Shown: positions 28,877-38,952, counted from the first letter of the stretch. The stretch is DNA of 64,000 bases from Flavimobilis soli (GCF_002564025.1 NZ_PDJH01000001.1:2294001-2358000), one strand, 5' to 3'. The notes: generated by a model not told the origin, from the letters alone. Program-made: numbers and translations.

Positions 28877-30934
28877 TCAGAAGCGGCCGCCGCCGCCGCT
28901 GAATCCTCCGCCACCTCCGCCGCCGAAGCCGCCGCCCCCGAAGCCGCCTCCGCCGAACCCGCCACCGCCGAAGCCGCCGCTGCGCCCGCCGCCGAGGATC
29001 TCGCCGAGGATGATGCCTCCGAGGATGAGGCCTGCGTTGTTGTTGCCGCCACCGCCGCCGAACGGTGTGTTCTGGTTGTTCTGCCAGCGGTCGACGTCCT
29101 GCCGGGCCATCGTCTGCGCCTGCGTCGCGAGCTGCTGCGCGAGCTGAGCGGCGGACAGCGCCTGGACCGGGTCGGTCGGGCGGAGCTGGTGGGCGTTGCC
29201 CAGGTGACGGATCGCCTCGGAGAGGCGCGTGCGCGCCTCCGGCCCGACGGCGCCGCGACGGGTCTCGATGAACTGGTTCGTCGCGCGGATCTGCGAGTCG
29301 ACCTGGCCCAAGAGGGAGTCGAGAAGAGCCTCGGCGCGCCTGCGCTGCTCGTCGGCCTCCCGGTAGGTCGCGAGGGCGCCGTCGATCTGCGCCTCGGCGT
29401 GCGTGAGCTCGGCGAGCGCGGCGAGCGGGTCACCGCCGGACTGCGCCGCGCGGCCGAGCTCGACGGCCGCGCGAGCGCGCTCGACCGCCGTGTCGACGGC
29501 GGCGTCCTGCGGTGCCAGCCGCGCGGCGTCGTCGAGGTCGGAGCTGATCGAGGCCAGGGCTGCCTGCAGGCGCGGGCCCGCGCTGGCGAGGTCCTCGCCG
29601 GCCTGGTCGACGGCGTCGAGCAGCGCCGCGGCCTGGGCGATCGCCTGCTGCGCGCCGCGGGCGCGCACGACCGCCGTCGGACGGTCGTCGCGCTCGAGGT
29701 CACCCCGCGCGGCGCGGGTCGAGTCGGCCGCGCCAGCGAGGAGCGCCTCGACCTGGGGCGGGTTCGTGCTGATCGACGCGAGCGCCGACGCGGGGTAGCG
29801 GCGGCCGAGCTCCTCGAGAGCGGCGTGTGCGGTCGTCAGGCGTGCGCGGACCTCGTCGGCGCGCTGGTCGAGCTCGTCGAGGAGCTGGGGTGCGCGCGCC
29901 TGCATGTCGCGCAGCTCCTCGAACTCCGCCGTCTGGGCGTCGAGCGTCGCGGCGACCGAGCCGCACAGGTTGATGATGTCGACGAGCATCGAACGCTTGA
30001 CGTGCTCCGGCTCCGGGACGTCGTCGTCGAGCTGCTGCTGGATCGCGAACGCGCGCTGCGCCGTCGCACGAGCCTCGGCGAGCGCGGCGGAGAACTTGTC
30101 GGTCGCCTGCAGCCCGAACTGTGCCTGCGCGAACGCGAGCTCCTCCTCCGACGTCTTCACGGCGTCGTCCACCTGGACCAGGGCGGTGCCCGCGCGGCGG
30201 GCAAGCTCTTGCGTCGGCAGCGCCTCGAGACCCTCGACGGCCTTGGCCGGGGCCTTCTTGCGGCCGAAGAGCCAGATCCCCAGACCGACGATCCCGATGA
30301 TGACGAGGACCCCCAGCAGGACGGGGAGGAAGCCCGAGCCGCCGCCCGAGCCTGCGCCGGTGCCCGTCCCCGCATAGGCGTCCTGCACGGCCGCGACGAA
30401 CGCGAGCGACGCCGCCGCCCAGTCGCGGTCGCCGAGGTCGTCGATCACGGCGCGCTCGATGTCTCGCACGTCCGAGTCGTCGAGCGGCCCGTCGTTGCTC
30501 GTCGCGATGCCGAAGCTGCGCTCCTCGGTCGCGACCGCGAAGAGCACGTTCTGAGCGCCGAACGACGACTTCTCCGCCGTCGCGACGGCCCAGTCCTCGC
30601 CGCTGCGACCGTCGAACTCGTCCGTGAAGACGACGTAGGCCGCGAGGCCCGTCTCGTCCGCCAGGGAGTCGAGCGCCTCCTCGATCTGCGATACGTCGGC
30701 GTCTGACAGCAACGACGGGTCTGCAGTGACACGGTCACGGAGGTTCGCGGGCGGCTCGGCCGGGAGAGCGGCTGCGGAGGCTGCGGGAGCGCCGACGACC
30801 ACGGTGAGGAGCGCGAGCAGCGCGGCGGCCGACGCCGCGGCAAGCTGGCGCGGACGCGTGCGCCACGCTGCGCGGGTTCTGACCGTGCCCGTCGGAGCGG
30901 TGCGGGACTCGGGAGCAAAGCTCGTGATCGTCAC
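28877..30934 (-). CDS. TPM-domain membrane protein with Gly/Phe-rich tail
   Basis: A 685-aa protein. A Sec signal peptide (hydrophobic AAALLALLTVVVGAPAASAAA, about 31-53) precedes an extracytoplasmic TPM (YgcG/TLP18.3) domain about 65-190 with ENVLFA-like AQNVLFAVATEERS. A Gly linker and a TM helix (FLPVLLGVLVIIGIVGLGIWLF, about 205-226) follow, then a long cytoplasmic helical region (about 240-610) and a Gly/Phe-rich tail typical of these proteins. GTG 30934 was chosen since the product then begins TITSFAPESRT; GGGG directly before is a weak SD. Located with pspA, which suggests a joint role in membrane maintenance (inference). Confidence 0.88.
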   Translation of the reverse strand: MTITSFAPESRTAPTGTVRTRAAWRTRPRQLAAASAAALLALLTVVVGAPAASAAALPAEPPANLRDRVTADPSLLSDADVSQIEEALDSLADETGLAAYVVFTDEFDGRSGEDWAVATAEKSSFGAQNVLFAVATEERSFGIATSNDGPLDDSDVRDIERAVIDDLGDRDWAAASLAFVAAVQDAYAGTGTGAGSGGGSGFLPVLLGVLVIIGIVGLGIWLFGRKKAPAKAVEGLEALPTQELARRAGTALVQVDDAVKTSEEELAFAQAQFGLQATDKFSAALAEARATAQRAFAIQQQLDDDVPEPEHVKRSMLVDIINLCGSVAATLDAQTAEFEELRDMQARAPQLLDELDQRADEVRARLTTAHAALEELGRRYPASALASISTNPPQVEALLAGAADSTRAARGDLERDDRPTAVVRARGAQQAIAQAAALLDAVDQAGEDLASAGPRLQAALASISSDLDDAARLAPQDAAVDTAVERARAAVELGRAAQSGGDPLAALAELTHAEAQIDGALATYREADEQRRRAEALLDSLLGQVDSQIRATNQFIETRRGAVGPEARTRLSEAIRHLGNAHQLRPTDPVQALSAAQLAQQLATQAQTMARQDVDRWQNNQNTPFGGGGGNNNAGLILGGIILGEILGGGRSGGFGGGGFGGGGFGGGGFGGGGGGGFSGGGGRF

Positions 30935-30965
30935 CCCTCGATCATCGTGGGCGAACCGCCCGTGC

Positions 30966-30984
30966 GCAAAGAAAAAGCAAAGAA
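30966..30984 (-). promoter_or_regulatory. Possible operator: 11-bp-spaced TTCTTTGC direct repeats
   Basis: GCAAAGAA occurs at 30966-30973 and 30977-30984 on the plus strand, an 11-bp step, 32-50 bp upstream of the TPM-gene start. It stands out as an A/T patch in G+C-rich sequence. Regulator unknown. Confidence 0.35.
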
Positions 30985-31413
30985 CCGCCGCACGCTCAGA
31001 GCGAAAGGGTGCGCCGGAGGGGAGCCGCGGTGGGCCGCAGGACACTCACAAGAACCACCAGGGTCCGCCGGAGGTGCCCCTTCGCTGGTGGACAGAGGCT
31101 TCTGACGGAGTCCGCCTGGTGGTCACCTCGGCGGAAAGTGGCGCACGTCACAAATGACGGGCTTCCGCGCGAGGAATGGCGCTATATCCGCAGGTCACGT
31201 CGTTCGCGGGGTGCCTACGGGAGGCGCACTCGGGCGGAGGGCGTGTGTGCAAGCACATCCACGGAGTGGCTGGGCGGCCAAGGGGCCTAAGAGAGCGGTC
31301 GTGACCGGCCGACATACTCTGTGAGGCCTTTGGTTCGGACCGCGTCCGGGAGGAGAGTTCCCCACCGCGCACAACCCCAGGGCCCGCTGACAGGGGACCC
31401 AGGGGAGAGCAGC
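30985..31413. other. Long non-coding region upstream of the exopolysaccharide cluster
   Basis: No convincing gene. It holds a 9-bp inverted repeat ACCACCAGG/CCTGGTGGT (31054-31062/31115-31123) with repeated GTCCGCC and a near-inverse CCGCCGGAGGTG/CACCTCGGCGG pair nearby, and a CATACT -10-like box near 31313 that could start a roughly 90-nt leader for the sugar transferase gene. Could be a regulatory region for polysaccharide expression. Confidence 0.4.
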
Positions 31414-32916
31414 ATGAGCGTTCAGGAAGACATGACCGCGTCCGCGACGACGCGTGCCCCGCACGACAACGGTGTCGTGCTACCGGAGCAGGCGGCCGCT
31501 CCTGACTCATGGTTGCGCTCGTACGTGAACGGCTTGCGCTGGAGCGACTCCTTCGTGCTCGGTGCCGCACTCCTCATCGCTTATGTCACGAGATTCCCGC
31601 GTGGCCACGACGGCGTACGGGTCTCGAACGGCGTGCACGCGAGCTACCTCATCCTGTCGCTGGGGCTGCTGACGGTCTGGTGCGTGGCGATGGCCGCCAA
31701 GAGGACGCGACACCGCAGGGTCGTCGGCACGGGCGCACCGGAGTACACGGCGGTCTTCCAGGCGTCGTGGTTGGCGTTCTCGATGGTCGCGATCGTCTGC
31801 CTTGCGCTCAAGATCGACATCGCGCGCGGGTTCCTCCTCATCGCCTTCCCGCTCGGGACGCTGGCGCTGCTGCTCAACCGGTGGCTAGCGCGGCAGCGTC
31901 TGGTCAAGCGGCGCCGCTCGGGCAGGCACTGCGACCGAGTCCTCGTGGTTGGCGCCCGCGAGCAGGTGGCGGAGATGGTCGCTGAGCTCGAGTTCGCCAC
32001 CGATGCGGGCCTCCGCGTAGTTGGCGTGTGCCTGGCGCCGGGTGAGGAGCCGCTCGAGGGTGTCGAGACGGTCGGCGACTTCGTCGACATCGCTGACACC
32101 GCGCAGCGGTACGGGGCAAGCCTGGTCGTGCTCACGAGCTCGCCGCAGCTGACGACGGACCTCGTGCGGCACATCGGCTGGGACCTGGAGGGCACAGGGA
32201 TCGACCTTGCGCTGGCGCCGGCGCTCACCGACGTCGCCGGGCAGCGCCTCGTGTCGACGCCCGTGAGCGGCACCAACCTGCTTCACGTGGACGAGCCCCG
32301 CTTCGACGGCCCTCGTTACGTGTTCAAGTCCGTGTTCGACTGGGTTCTTGCACTGCTCATCACGATCGCGATCTCGCCTGTTCTGCTGGTGATCGCAGTC
32401 CTGGTCAAGGTCACGAGCCGAGGGCCGCTCTTCTACACGCAGCAGCGCGTGGGGCGGAACGGGGAGCACTTCGGGATGCTGAAGTTCCGGTCGATGGTGC
32501 CCGACGCTCACGAGCGGCTCGCGGAAGTCCTGGCGGCCGAGGGGGTCGAGGAGATCGGCATGTTCTACAAGCCGAAGAACGACCCGCGCGTGACGCCGGT
32601 CGGACGGGTCCTGCGCCGATACTCGCTCGACGAGCTGCCGCAGCTGTTCAACGTGCTCCGTGGTGAGATGAGCCTCGTGGGACCGCGGCCGCAGATCGAC
32701 GCCGAGGTGGCGCTGTATGACCGCAAGGCGAGCCGTCGCCTTCTCGTGAGACCCGGGCTCACTGGGCTTTGGCAGGTGAGCGGGCGGTCAAACCTGGAGG
32801 CCGACGAGAGCATCCGCCTAGATGTCTACTACGCGGAGAATTGGACAGTATTCGGCGACGCACTCCTGCTTGCGCGAACAGCGAAAGCCATGATCGCGGG
32901 GGAAGGCGCTCGCTGA
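31414..32916 (+). CDS. Polyprenyl-phosphate sugar (exopolysaccharide-initiating) glycosylphosphotransferase
   Basis: A 500-aa WbaP/CpsE-like enzyme that starts repeat-unit synthesis by moving a sugar-1-phosphate onto undecaprenyl phosphate at the inner membrane. Four N-terminal TM helices (about 45-160), a CoA-binding-like Rossmann domain ([14 protein letters not shown], about 178-300), a reentrant/TM helix ([23 protein letters not shown]) and the C-terminal catalytic domain with [50 protein letters not shown] and [22 protein letters not shown] precedes ATG 31414. It keeps the host's high G+C, unlike the five genes after it. Confidence 0.94.
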   Translation: MSVQEDMTASATTRAPHDNGVVLPEQAAAPDSWLRSYVNGLRWSDSFVLGAALLIAYVTRFPRGHDGVRVSNGVHASYLILSLGLLTVWCVAMAAKRTRHRRVVGTGAPEYTAVFQASWLAFSMVAIVCLALKIDIARGFLLIAFPLGTLALLLNRWLARQRLVKRRRSGRHCDRVLVVGAREQVAEMVAELEFATDAGLRVVGVCLAPGEEPLEGVETVGDFVDIADTAQRYGASLVVLTSSPQLTTDLVRHIGWDLEGTGIDLALAPALTDVAGQRLVSTPVSGTNLLHVDEPRFDGPRYVFKSVFDWVLALLITIAISPVLLVIAVLVKVTSRGPLFYTQQRVGRNGEHFGMLKFRSMVPDAHERLAEVLAAEGVEEIGMFYKPKNDPRVTPVGRVLRRYSLDELPQLFNVLRGEMSLVGPRPQIDAEVALYDRKASRRLLVRPGLTGLWQVSGRSNLEADESIRLDVYYAENWTVFGDALLLARTAKAMIAGEGAR

Positions 32917-33070
32917 CAAGTTTGCTCCTCTCGAGACGTGACAAATGCCGGTCGGAGCCTCTCGGAGTACCGGCATCGTGCAAGAATCTCGAGTAAAAGC
33001 TAGCCTCATGAGGCGCTATTTCTGCGCGAATAGCAATAAACTATCCGGGGTCTTTAGAAGGGAGCGCCGT

Positions 33071-34156
33071 GTGAAGATCATGCATGTCACGCAACCAGGA
33101 TCAGCGGGCGTTGCTCGGGTCGTCTTAGAATTGGCGACATGGCAGGCAGCCCAAGGGCATGAGGTCACCGTTGCCGGTCCGAGCGATAGCTGGTTGGCTG
33201 CCGAACTAAAGGCTCGGGAAATAGTCCTTCATCACTGGAATGCGCGGCGTGGACCGGGACTGTCGACGTGGAGGGAAGTGCGAGAACTCCAGCGAATAAT
33301 CCAGACCGAGACGCCGTCGATCCTGCACCTACACAGCACAAAAGCCGGGCTCGCTGGCCGACTTGCTGTTAAGGGGCGGACTCCGACAATATACCAGCCC
33401 CACGCCTGGGGCGATTGGGCAGCGCCCGCCAGTTGGCGCTTTCTAGTTCGCCGGTGGGAACGGACCGCATCTCGATGGACTTGCCTAACACTTTGCTTAA
33501 GTCGCGATGAGCTAGCACACTCTGATTCTCTCTCTATATCTTCGTCGAGACTCGTGCGCAACGGCGTCGATGCCACCAAGTTCCAGCCAAGAGATCGCCG
33601 GGACGCGAGGGAGCGACTTGGAATCAAGAGTGACGCACGAATGGTTCTCTGTGTAGGTCGACTCACGAAGCAGAAGGGCCAGATTGACTTTCTGGAAATC
33701 TGGAAGCAGATTGAAGAGGAAACGCCAAACGTGCTCCTCGTCTTGCTGGGGCAGGGGCCTGACAAGCGAGTACTTGAGGCAAGTTCCGACGGATACACAG
33801 TAAGATTCGTGACAGATTGCGAGGATCCGCGGGATTGGTACGCGGCGTGCGACATAGTTGTCGCCCCATCGCATTGGGAGGGAGCTGCACTCGTGCCGCT
33901 CGAAGCCCTCGCCATGGGACGCACCATTGTGGGCTACGATGTGGGTGACTTGGGACACATTATCAGCATTCACGGAGTCGCCGTCCCCGCCGGGATGAAG
34001 GAGCTTTTGCACCATGAACTTCGGCGTGTGGTCACTGATCCAGCACTGCAAGCTCAACGCGAGATTGGTGCGACCGATCACGTTCGCAGAACTCATCAAT
34101 CAACGGATCGCTTCGATGAGATCACCAACCTCTACACGAACTTTGCCGGGAAGTAG
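33071..34156 (+). CDS. Glycosyltransferase family 4
   Basis: A 361-aa GT-B retaining glycosyltransferase, cytoplasmic or peripheral, adding a sugar to the lipid-linked repeat unit. N-terminal domain starts KIMHVTQPGSAGVARVVLEL; the linker to the C-terminal domain has VLCVGRLTKQKGQ, and the EX7E motif is in PSHWEGAALVPLEALAMG. GTG 33071 is preceded by AGGGAG with 6-nt spacing. Base composition is visibly lower in G+C than the flanks (26 of 60 bases from 33481 are G or C). Donor and acceptor unknown. Confidence 0.88.
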   Translation: MKIMHVTQPGSAGVARVVLELATWQAAQGHEVTVAGPSDSWLAAELKAREIVLHHWNARRGPGLSTWREVRELQRIIQTETPSILHLHSTKAGLAGRLAVKGRTPTIYQPHAWGDWAAPASWRFLVRRWERTASRWTCLTLCLSRDELAHSDSLSISSSRLVRNGVDATKFQPRDRRDARERLGIKSDARMVLCVGRLTKQKGQIDFLEIWKQIEEETPNVLLVLLGQGPDKRVLEASSDGYTVRFVTDCEDPRDWYAACDIVVAPSHWEGAALVPLEALAMGRTIVGYDVGDLGHIISIHGVAVPAGMKELLHHELRRVVTDPALQAQREIGATDHVRRTHQSTDRFDEITNLYTNFAGK

Positions 34157-34161
34157 CACAC

Positions 34162-35286
34162 ATGGAGCATAGCGATAACCCAGAATCCCTGATTCTACAC
34201 TGGGGTCAGACAGGGGCAGGCCCACGCTTTCTTGCGGACATAGCTCGGGAGTACGCCCGCAGTGGCAACGTTTTCACGTTGTCCTATAACGCGCGAGCTG
34301 ATATTGGCGACGAGCTCTCAAAAATCTCGACTGATCGAGTCACCGTAAGGACCTATCGAAGCAAGGCCGGTGTACTTCTAAATTACCCGAGGTCGCTCTG
34401 CCAGGCTGTCCGAATCCGTCGTATGTTGACGCGCCGCAATACGCGAGTTGTGATTTCCACGATGGAGTCGATACACCAATCGCTCACGGTGCCACTCGTG
34501 CTCCCGAAGAATGTGGTCTATGTAACCATAGTGCACGACGGAACACATCACGCAGGGGAGAATGGGGCAATATATCGAATGATGAGGAGGGCGGAACTGC
34601 GCCGCGCCGATGTGGTGGTGGCGCTTTCTTCTCCGAGCGCTGAGGCGCTCAGCGCAAATGGAGCAAATGTTGTCGAGAGCAGGCATCCGGCTTTCGAACA
34701 CCGTACGGAAACGGCGCCACGGAAGAGCCCTCCACCGCCTGCAACCTGTCGTATCGGTTTCGTCGGTAGACTAACGGAGTATAAGGGAATTGACCTGCTT
34801 CCCGAAATTGCGAGGATTCTGATTTCGCAAGGCTTTACGCGCGGCATCGAAGTGTATGGCGACGGCCCGCTCAAGCCGGACGTTGATCGTATGGGCCAGG
34901 AAATACTAGCTGACACGCGGTGGATACCCGACGACGAACTTAACACCATCATGTCTGAACTGGACCTCATAATCCTGCCCTATACGGAAGCCAGCCAGTC
35001 AGGTGTCGTTGCGCTGGCAATGGCTCTCGGCGTCCCGTGCATTGTGGCACCCGTCGGGGGACTAGTCGAGCAGGTTAATGAGAGCGGCTGTGGCCTCGTA
35101 GCCGAGGCGGCGACTTCGCTGGCCATCGCGGATGCGGCTCAGCGCCTATTAAGTGATCCCGCGCGCTATGCTGACTGTTCGACCGCCGGAATAGTAGCAG
35201 CGTCGGGTGCTTTCAGTTGGTCACGCCTTCGCACTGATATCGATAATGCTGTCTCGCGGATATGCCGAACGGGCGTGGCTGAGTGA
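34162..35286 (+). CDS. Glycosyltransferase (GT4-like)
   Basis: A 374-aa GT-B enzyme. C-terminal nucleotide-sugar domain: IGFVGRLTEYKGIDLLPE, IEVYGDGPL, then LPYTEASQSGVVALAMALG where the second acid of the EX7E motif is replaced, as in several WfgS-like branches. The ATG at 34162 follows the previous stop by 5 bp. The stop is overlapped by the next gene's GTG (GTGA). Contains TTA leucine codons (for example at 35149), rare in this genome. Part of the imported polysaccharide cluster; sugar specificity unknown. Confidence 0.87.
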   Translation: MEHSDNPESLILHWGQTGAGPRFLADIAREYARSGNVFTLSYNARADIGDELSKISTDRVTVRTYRSKAGVLLNYPRSLCQAVRIRRMLTRRNTRVVISTMESIHQSLTVPLVLPKNVVYVTIVHDGTHHAGENGAIYRMMRRAELRRADVVVALSSPSAEALSANGANVVESRHPAFEHRTETAPRKSPPPPATCRIGFVGRLTEYKGIDLLPEIARILISQGFTRGIEVYGDGPLKPDVDRMGQEILADTRWIPDDELNTIMSELDLIILPYTEASQSGVVALAMALGVPCIVAPVGGLVEQVNESGCGLVAEAATSLAIADAAQRLLSDPARYADCSTAGIVAASGAFSWSRLRTDIDNAVSRICRTGVAE

Positions 35287-36554
35287 CCGCAAGAGCCGAT
35301 GATGAAGGAAAACTCTCGACTCTGAGGCGTGCAATAGGTGCGCGACTTCCAGTACGCTGGCAGACGCTGCGGTCGGGTTCCAGCGGTCTCCTTGCGCAAT
35401 GCCTGGCATTTTGCGCATCCATACTACCCGTTTTGTTGCATCGAACCGACGCATTGATATTTGTCGTAGCTGCGACGGCGGTAATCGCTACATGCATACC
35501 GTTGATAACCGGTGCAATGTCCTACCAGTTGCCGACCGAGCCTGACGACTCGATCGCGAGCAGGAGGCTATTAGGCGCTCTGATCTCAGGAGTTCCCTTG
35601 AGCGGCCTCGTCGCGATCGTCTACGGCGCAGTCTATGGCACTAGCCATGCAGACTCCGCGTTACTCGTAATTGCTAGCGTATGGTGCGCAGCGTATGGGC
35701 AGGCAGCGTTTGTCATCTCGCTCGCTTGGTATACTCGAAAGGGCGCCTACGGGGAAGCCATGAATGCCCGTCTGCTGTATGGGTGTAGCGCATTCCTGTT
35801 CACGTTATTCGTTACAGTGCTGGACGCGCCTCCGTCCATGTACTTGGTCGCAAACGGCGCGGCGTACTTAGCCGCTCTACTGTTCATCGGGCGTAGACAC
35901 GGGCGGATGGTCGTGACGCTAGTCCTGGACGCTTGGCCTCTACTTGCTATCGGACTATCGGGGCTGTGGAATGCCAGGAGACTTGTAGTGGGCTTGACCT
36001 TTGGTACTCTAGCTTCCCAGGCTGGCGGCATGATTGCGCCGGCGCTCGGGTGGATGGCTGGACCTTGGTCGGCCGCGATGCGAATAGTCTCTGGCTTTCA
36101 GACGCTTGGTTGGCAGACTATAGGCACAAAGCTCGATATATGGGTAGCCCGGGCGGTCCGAGACAAAGACGCCATCAGGGTTGGCAGATCCATTCGGAAT
36201 AGTACGGTAGTTGGCCTAGCGATATCGGTGGTCGGCGCCCTTGTCGCTCTGGCCTTTGCCTTCTTCGCGCTCGAAACGGACCGCTCAATACGCGAACTGA
36301 CAATTCTTGCAACTGCGGTGGCGCTGTTTGCTCTCGGCAACATTGCACTGGCGACCGTCGGACGTGTGCTCGCCTTTCTTGGACGCGACAGGGCGCGGTT
36401 TGTGTGGGAGGCCGCTAGGCTTCTTGCTACTTTGGCCGTTGTGTTACTCGGCGGGCCGTCATTTACTTTGCTCGGTCTCGCGATTGTCGTGATGCTGTCG
36501 TACCTGGTGCATGCTGCACTCGTGCGCCAGGCTATTAGGGAGATGATCTCGTGA
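35283..36554 (+). CDS. Polysaccharide flippase-like membrane protein (Wzx/MATE-type)
   Basis: A 423-aa integral membrane protein with about 12 hydrophobic helices and short loops, no recognisable enzyme motif. Size, topology and position among glycosyltransferases suggest the lipid-linked repeat-unit exporter Wzx. GTG 35283 overlaps the upstream stop by 4 bp (GTGA), and its own stop overlaps the next GTG the same way. In-frame TTA codons at 35571 and 35661, and low G+C. Function is inferred from context and topology. Confidence 0.72.
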   Translation: MTARADDEGKLSTLRRAIGARLPVRWQTLRSGSSGLLAQCLAFCASILPVLLHRTDALIFVVAATAVIATCIPLITGAMSYQLPTEPDDSIASRRLLGALISGVPLSGLVAIVYGAVYGTSHADSALLVIASVWCAAYGQAAFVISLAWYTRKGAYGEAMNARLLYGCSAFLFTLFVTVLDAPPSMYLVANGAAYLAALLFIGRRHGRMVVTLVLDAWPLLAIGLSGLWNARRLVVGLTFGTLASQAGGMIAPALGWMAGPWSAAMRIVSGFQTLGWQTIGTKLDIWVARAVRDKDAIRVGRSIRNSTVVGLAISVVGALVALAFAFFALETDRSIRELTILATAVALFALGNIALATVGRVLAFLGRDRARFVWEAARLLATLAVVLLGGPSFTLLGLAIVVMLSYLVHAALVRQAIREMIS

Positions 36555-37825
36555 AATATCGAGTTAAGCAGTTGCTAGAAATGCGGTCACCGCGGGCTCA
36601 GCAAGTTTACGCGCTAGTTCGGCGGGCAAAGCGGCTCGTGCGTGACGCTACACCGATGCTGTTCATTACTCAGATGGCGGTTCGGCTTTCTGTTGGATGC
36701 GTCCTCCGCGGTGACGTAACTGGCGATGCGACAGGGGTTGTCTTTGTCGCGCCTCCATCGGCTGGCAACCTGGGAGATCAAGCAATGCTCGACTCCTTCT
36801 GCCAGAACTCGTCAGTGCGTCCGACTGTTGTCTACGACTCTCGTTCTGGTTTCTCCAAAACGAGATCGGATGTCGCCGGCGAGGTTATGCTCCGCGGGGT
36901 GCACTCGGGATCGATCCGGCGCCAGGTCGCGGCCATGCGCGCGATCGCCAAGTTGGCTGGCAAGGGTGGAGCTCTTGCCGTCGCCGGAGCCGACATTATT
37001 GATGGCGTTTACCATGCGCGAAGTGTTGTCGCGCTCTGGACGCTCCTCGAAACTGCGCAGCGACGCGGAGTCGAATGTCGTGTAGTGGGCTTTTCTTGGA
37101 GCCCAAGGGTTCTGCCCGCGGTCCAGAGAGCCGCAGTGCGCGCCGCGGATGCCGGTGTCTCTCTGATAGCACGAGACGCGATCTCGCGTGATCGGATGCT
37201 GGAGCTCGGGGTGGCCCCAGTGACGAGCGCCGCAGATATGGTCTTCATGCGTCGGCCGCAGGTAGACGAAGTTCCTCCACTATTCGTCAGCGAGGCGCCG
37301 TTCGCTATCGTCAACATGAATCCCGTGGTGAGTGCCTCCGACGTGCAGATGGACCGCTATATCTCGGTTCTTTCACTCCTTCGATCACGCGGTCTGGAAG
37401 TGATTTTGCTCCCTAACGCCGCGGCTGACATAGTCGGACATGAGCGATTGCGCCAACGGGCCGAGGCTACTGGTGTTGATCAGATATGGAGTGTATCCAA
37501 GCTCCCTACTGTCGATGAGGTACTCAATTTGTGTGCGCGCGCCACCATTACTGTGACCGGAAGGATGCATCTCGCCATACTGTCTCTGACCTCCGGGACG
37601 CCCGCCGTAGCTGTCTCCTATCAGGGTAAAGTCGCGGGAATGATGGCGATGATGGGCACACCCGAACGGTGCGTTGAGCCCTCAGACCTCTCTTCTGTGG
37701 TGACCCTAGAGCTCGTGAGCCGCATTTTGGAATTGTCTCTGGCGGGTGACCGCGTGGACGTGAGCCGTGCCAGGGCTCTGGCCATGCTCAATTTCTCCGG
37801 GTTTCCGAGAGGAGCCAACAGATGA
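36551..37825 (+). CDS. Polysaccharide pyruvyl transferase family protein
   Basis: A 424-aa protein of the PS_pyruv_trans family, which adds pyruvate ketals to polysaccharide sugars using phosphoenolpyruvate. Seen: VFVAPPSAGNLGDQAMLDSF (the G-N-xGD start of the fold, about residues 60-80), ARDAISRDRML, and near the C-terminus TITVTGRMHLAILSLTSGTPAVAVSYQGKV, which matches the T-x-RxHxxIxA...P family block. Starts with GTG overlapping the flippase stop and ends overlapping the next ATG. An unmodified-sugar or polymer role is possible for divergent members. Confidence 0.85.
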   Translation: MKYRVKQLLEMRSPRAQQVYALVRRAKRLVRDATPMLFITQMAVRLSVGCVLRGDVTGDATGVVFVAPPSAGNLGDQAMLDSFCQNSSVRPTVVYDSRSGFSKTRSDVAGEVMLRGVHSGSIRRQVAAMRAIAKLAGKGGALAVAGADIIDGVYHARSVVALWTLLETAQRRGVECRVVGFSWSPRVLPAVQRAAVRAADAGVSLIARDAISRDRMLELGVAPVTSAADMVFMRRPQVDEVPPLFVSEAPFAIVNMNPVVSASDVQMDRYISVLSLLRSRGLEVILLPNAAADIVGHERLRQRAEATGVDQIWSVSKLPTVDEVLNLCARATITVTGRMHLAILSLTSGTPAVAVSYQGKVAGMMAMMGTPERCVEPSDLSSVVTLELVSRILELSLAGDRVDVSRARALAMLNFSGFPRGANR

Positions 37826-38952
37826 AGATTGGCTTACGCGTTGCCAGGATCAGCCCGAGAGACCTTATCCAATGGTTCTGCATCACCGAGACAGTTCTTC
37901 TTGGCTTCGTTCTTGTTCTGCTTCGCGACGATGTCCTGCCTCCGCGCTTTTTGGCCGACGGACTTTTGATAGGGGAGATCGCCCGAGGGCGAGCGCAAGC
38001 GGACGATAGTTACGTCAACGTTGCGATGGTGTACCGGTTCTTGGGCCTCGGTACGCGACCTTTGCTGGCCTATACGGTTGGCTATTCGTTGGCCGTCTTT
38101 GCAATCTTCCTTGCTTGGCGCCGTTCGAAAGTCGACGCTCGCACATGGCAGGGCGTAGCAATTATTTGTTCCGCGGTGCTTCTTGCGGCGGTCTATTTAG
38201 GCTACTACTCGAAAGACGTATTCGTGACGCCAATTGCCATCGCGGCACTTGTGCTCCCGATCGGACGTTGGTCGAATGCAGCATTGCTGGCTCTAATGGT
38301 CGCGTATGGTTACTGGTTTCGCCAGTATTGGCTCGTAGTTGCAGCTGTCTTTCTTGTGTTGATCTTTGTCTTGCGCCGCTTTCGGCCCCGCTCGCTCCCG
38401 GCATGGGGGATGGCTGGCTCAGCGGGGCTCAGTCTTGCTGTGTTCGTTGTGCTCGACGCGTCGGCGAACTCGTTTAGGAGCTCGGTCAACGCGGGGAGGG
38501 TCGCCGAAGATGTGGGTACTAGAATTGATCCTTTTGTGAACCTGGTTGAGCCGCTTGGGGGAGTGGTGAACAACGTCTTGACTTACTGGGCCTTGATCCT
38601 CCCGGTTCCAGTCCTGTTTAGGGGCGGCATTTACTACTTCGCCATTGCGCTCTTCATCGCGTTCATCTGGATTGTGCTATATCGTGCGGTTCGGCATTTG
38701 GAGGTCGGCGAAGACCCGCTTGTTGTGCGCTGCGTCGGGCTTTCGGTCGCGCTTCTTGTGACGCAGTCCCTGTTTGAGCCAGACTATGGTTCCGCTCTAC
38801 GCCACTTAACCCCGATGCTTCCTCTTGTTGCGTGCGCGGTCTGGCGAGGTCAAGGAGCTCGTGTGTCGATCTCTGGCGACTTCGGTATCGATCGTCGGGT
38901 AGTGGCAGAGCAGGAGCAGGGGCAGAAAGAGTTCGGCCTGTCGACAGCGTGA
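37822..38952 (+). CDS. Putative polysaccharide polymerase-like membrane protein
   Basis: A 376-aa protein with about nine to ten hydrophobic segments and a C-terminal motif FEPDYGSALRHLTPMLPL. This motif recurs in uncharacterised membrane proteins of actinobacterial exopolysaccharide clusters. With initiator, transferases and flippase already assigned, a Wzy-type polymerase role is the natural gap, but no Wzy signature is certain. The ATG overlaps the upstream stop (ATGA). Last intact gene of the low-G+C run; the tail (residues about 350-376) is hydrophilic. Confidence 0.65.
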   Translation: MKIGLRVARISPRDLIQWFCITETVLLGFVLVLLRDDVLPPRFLADGLLIGEIARGRAQADDSYVNVAMVYRFLGLGTRPLLAYTVGYSLAVFAIFLAWRRSKVDARTWQGVAIICSAVLLAAVYLGYYSKDVFVTPIAIAALVLPIGRWSNAALLALMVAYGYWFRQYWLVVAAVFLVLIFVLRRFRPRSLPAWGMAGSAGLSLAVFVVLDASANSFRSSVNAGRVAEDVGTRIDPFVNLVEPLGGVVNNVLTYWALILPVPVLFRGGIYYFAIALFIAFIWIVLYRAVRHLEVGEDPLVVRCVGLSVALLVTQSLFEPDYGSALRHLTPMLPLVACAVWRGQGARVSISGDFGIDRRVVAEQEQGQKEFGLSTA

